A DNA stretch of 64,000 nucleotides from Schauerella fraxinea (lineage in GTDB: Bacteria; Pseudomonadota; Gammaproteobacteria; Burkholderiales; Burkholderiaceae_B), in the NCBI GenBank assembly GCA_030849965.1, contig JAVDKL010000001.1, forward strand, positions 1,284,554 to 1,348,553, written 5' to 3'. Of the stretch, positions 62,406 through 64,000 are shown in pieces. Under the pieces are notes generated by a model that saw only the letters and a list, made by a program, of their open reading frames with translations, did not search any database and was not told the origin of the DNA. The position numbers and the translations under genes are program-made. The number at the start of each line of letters is the position of its first letter. The first letter of the stretch is position 1.

Positions 62406-63884
62406 ATGAGTAAAGAACAGGCATTCGAACACGCGGCGCGCACGTTTACCGATGGCAGCTTCGAGCGCGAACTCGCCCGCCGCGTGGCCGTGCCTTCGGT
62501 GAGTGGTCCGGGTGCCGACGACGCGCCTTTGATGGCGTATTTCGAAACCATCTTGCAACCTGACCTCGAGTCGATGGACTTTACCTGTACCTATCTGCCC
62601 AACCCGATTGCGGGTCAATCGCCGTTTCTGTTGGCCGAGCGTAACGAATCTCCCGACGCGCTCACCGTACTGAGCTACGGCCATGGCGACGTGGTGCCCG
62701 GTTATGACGACCAATGGGAAGCCGGCCTGTCGCCCTGGACGCTCACGCTGCGCGACGGCGCCTGGTACGGCCGGGGCATTGCCGACAACAAAGGTCAACA
62801 CACCATCAATTTCGCGGCCCTACGCGCGGTGCTGGACGCCCGCAACGGCAAGCTGGGCTACAACGTGAAAGCCTTGTTCGAATTGGGTGAAGAGCGCAGT
62901 TCGCCCGGCCTGCGTCAAGTATGTGCGCAGCATCGCGACGCGCTTGCGGCCGACGTGTTCATTGCCTCCGACGGCCCGCGCGTGAGCATCGACGAGCCGA
63001 CCATCTTCCTGGGATCACGCGGTTCGCTCGTCTTCGAACTCTCGTGCAATTTGCGCGAAGGCGGTCTGCATTCAGGCAACTGGGGCGGCATCATGAAGAA
63101 TCCCGCCGTGTTGCTCGCCAACGCGATCGGCACGCTGGTGGATGGACGCGGCCGCATCGTCATTGACGGCCTGCTGCCGCCTGCCATTCCGGATTCGGTG
63201 CGTGCGGTGCTTGCCAAACTCACGGTGGATAGCAAGAGCCTGGGCAAACGCATCGACGACGATTGGGGCGAACCGGGGTTGACCGCAGCCGAACGCTTGC
63301 TGGGATGGAATACGCTCGAAGTGCTCACGCTGCATGCGGGCAATCCCGCCAAACCCGTCAATGCCATTCCGCCTTCCGCAAGCGCGCATGTGCAACTGCG
63401 TTTCGTCGTGGGCACGAACTGGCGCGAGGCCGAATCCATCCTGCGCGCCCATCTCGATCAGGCGGGCTACACCGACATTAACGTCAAGATCGTGCGCGGT
63501 TCTCCTGCCACGCGTCTGGATCCGGCAAGCCCCTGGGTGACGTGGGTAAAAGACGCGATCGCGCAGGCCACCGGTGCCGAACCTTCGGTGGTGCCCAATC
63601 TGGGTGGCACCGTGCCCAACGACGCCTTCTCCGACATCCTCGGGCTCCCCACGATCTGGGTGCCTCATTCGTACCCCGGCTGCAAGCAGCACGCGGCAAA
63701 CGAGCATTTGCCGCTGAACATCGTGCAGCAGGGCTTGCGCATGATGACGTCGGTATTCTGGGAGCTGGGCGAAGCGTCGGCGCAAGTGGCCTGGCGTGAG
63801 GCTGCAGCACAGGCCACAATGCCCGCCACAACGCAGTCCGCAAAGCGAACTGCGATGCGCGCTGCAACGCACACCAACGCGTAG
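62406..63884 (+). CDS. M20 family metallopeptidase
   Basis: This 492-residue zinc-dependent amidohydrolase/peptidase of the ArgE/DapE/CPG2 group has metal-binding motifs in order: LSYGHGDVVPGYDDQW, WYGRGIADNKGQHTINFAAL and ALFELGEERSSPGL, with the catalytic Glu pair. NLREGGLHSGNWGGIMKNPA follows, and a last His in YPGCKQHAANEHLPL. A dimerisation domain sits around 210-340. It probably trims peptides or N-acyl amino acids in the cytoplasm. The ATG at 62406 (MSKEQAFEHAARTF) is chosen because the open frame before it runs through the tandem repeats. The last 25 residues are an Ala/Thr-rich tail. Confidence 0.92.
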   Translation: MSKEQAFEHAARTFTDGSFERELARRVAVPSVSGPGADDAPLMAYFETILQPDLESMDFTCTYLPNPIAGQSPFLLAERNESPDALTVLSYGHGDVVPGYDDQWEAGLSPWTLTLRDGAWYGRGIADNKGQHTINFAALRAVLDARNGKLGYNVKALFELGEERSSPGLRQVCAQHRDALAADVFIASDGPRVSIDEPTIFLGSRGSLVFELSCNLREGGLHSGNWGGIMKNPAVLLANAIGTLVDGRGRIVIDGLLPPAIPDSVRAVLAKLTVDSKSLGKRIDDDWGEPGLTAAERLLGWNTLEVLTLHAGNPAKPVNAIPPSASAHVQLRFVVGTNWREAESILRAHLDQAGYTDINVKIVRGSPATRLDPASPWVTWVKDAIAQATGAEPSVVPNLGGTVPNDAFSDILGLPTIWVPHSYPGCKQHAANEHLPLNIVQQGLRMMTSVFWELGEASAQVAWREAAAQATMPATTQSAKRTAMRAATHTNA

Positions 63885-64000
63885 GCGCTACCGATGGGCA
63901 CCACCCGTGCCGCGCGTACCCGATGGCGCCCGGGCGGGATGCCGCTCGCATGAGGCGCCCCGCCTCACCTCATCCTGAACACGGCGCCGATAAAAAAACC

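Noticed and set aside
63885-64000. Gene at the right edge
   Set aside because: The last 116 bases show no start with a ribosome site and no recognisable coding; they may be a promoter or gene end beyond the window.

Overview
This window is high-GC, densely packed DNA from a Gram-negative bacterium. It is most likely a betaproteobacterium of the order Burkholderiales, and probably close to Alcaligenaceae (Bordetella or Achromobacter). The main clues are a homodimeric pyruvate dehydrogenase E1, the gene order odhA-odhB-odhL-zapE with an OdhL of very Bordetella-like sequence, a tryptophanyl-tRNA synthetase with a long C-terminal extension, and a cellulose operon without bcsD, bcsE or bcsG. This placement is inference from remembered families; no search was run.

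Positions 1-9157 hold a peptide-type ABC importer operon (binding protein, two permeases, two ATPases). It runs with overlapping or near-touching stops and starts into an N-formylglutamate amidohydrolase-like gene and an M20 amidohydrolase, and a LysR regulator follows on the same strand. Positions 9169-12544 hold an orphan pyruvate dehydrogenase-type E1, divergent from a MarR regulator. Their shared promoter region carries three copies of the palindrome TTGCA-N2-TGCAA. Positions 12545-28128 hold a long leader region and then a ten-gene cellulose operon: bcsP/R-like, bcsQ, bcsA, bcsB, bcsZ, bcsC, and four genes in the order of the Pseudomonas wssFGHI acetylation module. The product is predicted to be partly O-acetylated cellulose, controlled by c-di-GMP through the intact PilZ domain of BcsA.

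Positions 28283-39662 hold housekeeping and small systems: a lipoprotein 5'-nucleotidase, a VapBC-type toxin-antitoxin pair, acetyl-CoA synthetase, a DinG-family helicase, Tex, and TrpRS fused to a DUF1508-like tail. Positions 39886-45528 hold an iron-uptake block: a TonB-dependent siderophore receptor plus a DUF4198-DUF3649-PepSY-DUF3325 operon, each unit with its own Fur-box-like site. Positions 45784-52636 hold the 2-oxoglutarate dehydrogenase operon odhA-odhB-odhL followed by zapE. A perfect palindromic terminator lies between odhB and odhL, and a strong terminator follows zapE. Positions 52951-63884 hold an OPT-family transporter with an in-frame 24-bp minisatellite, NADP-malic enzyme, an alpha/beta hydrolase, a biotin-sulfoxide-reductase-like molybdoenzyme, a small exported protein resembling a lone SecDF P1-head domain, a TfoX-N-like protein and an M20 peptidase.

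The most notable points are the complete acetylated-cellulose operon with its unusual low-complexity parts, the MarR triple-operator array, the orphan SecD-like domain protein, the TrpRS fusion, and four unrelated decaying tandem repeats (16 bp x3, 23 bp x5, 24 bp x5, 17 bp x4). No tRNA, rRNA, insertion sequence, CRISPR array or prophage was seen.
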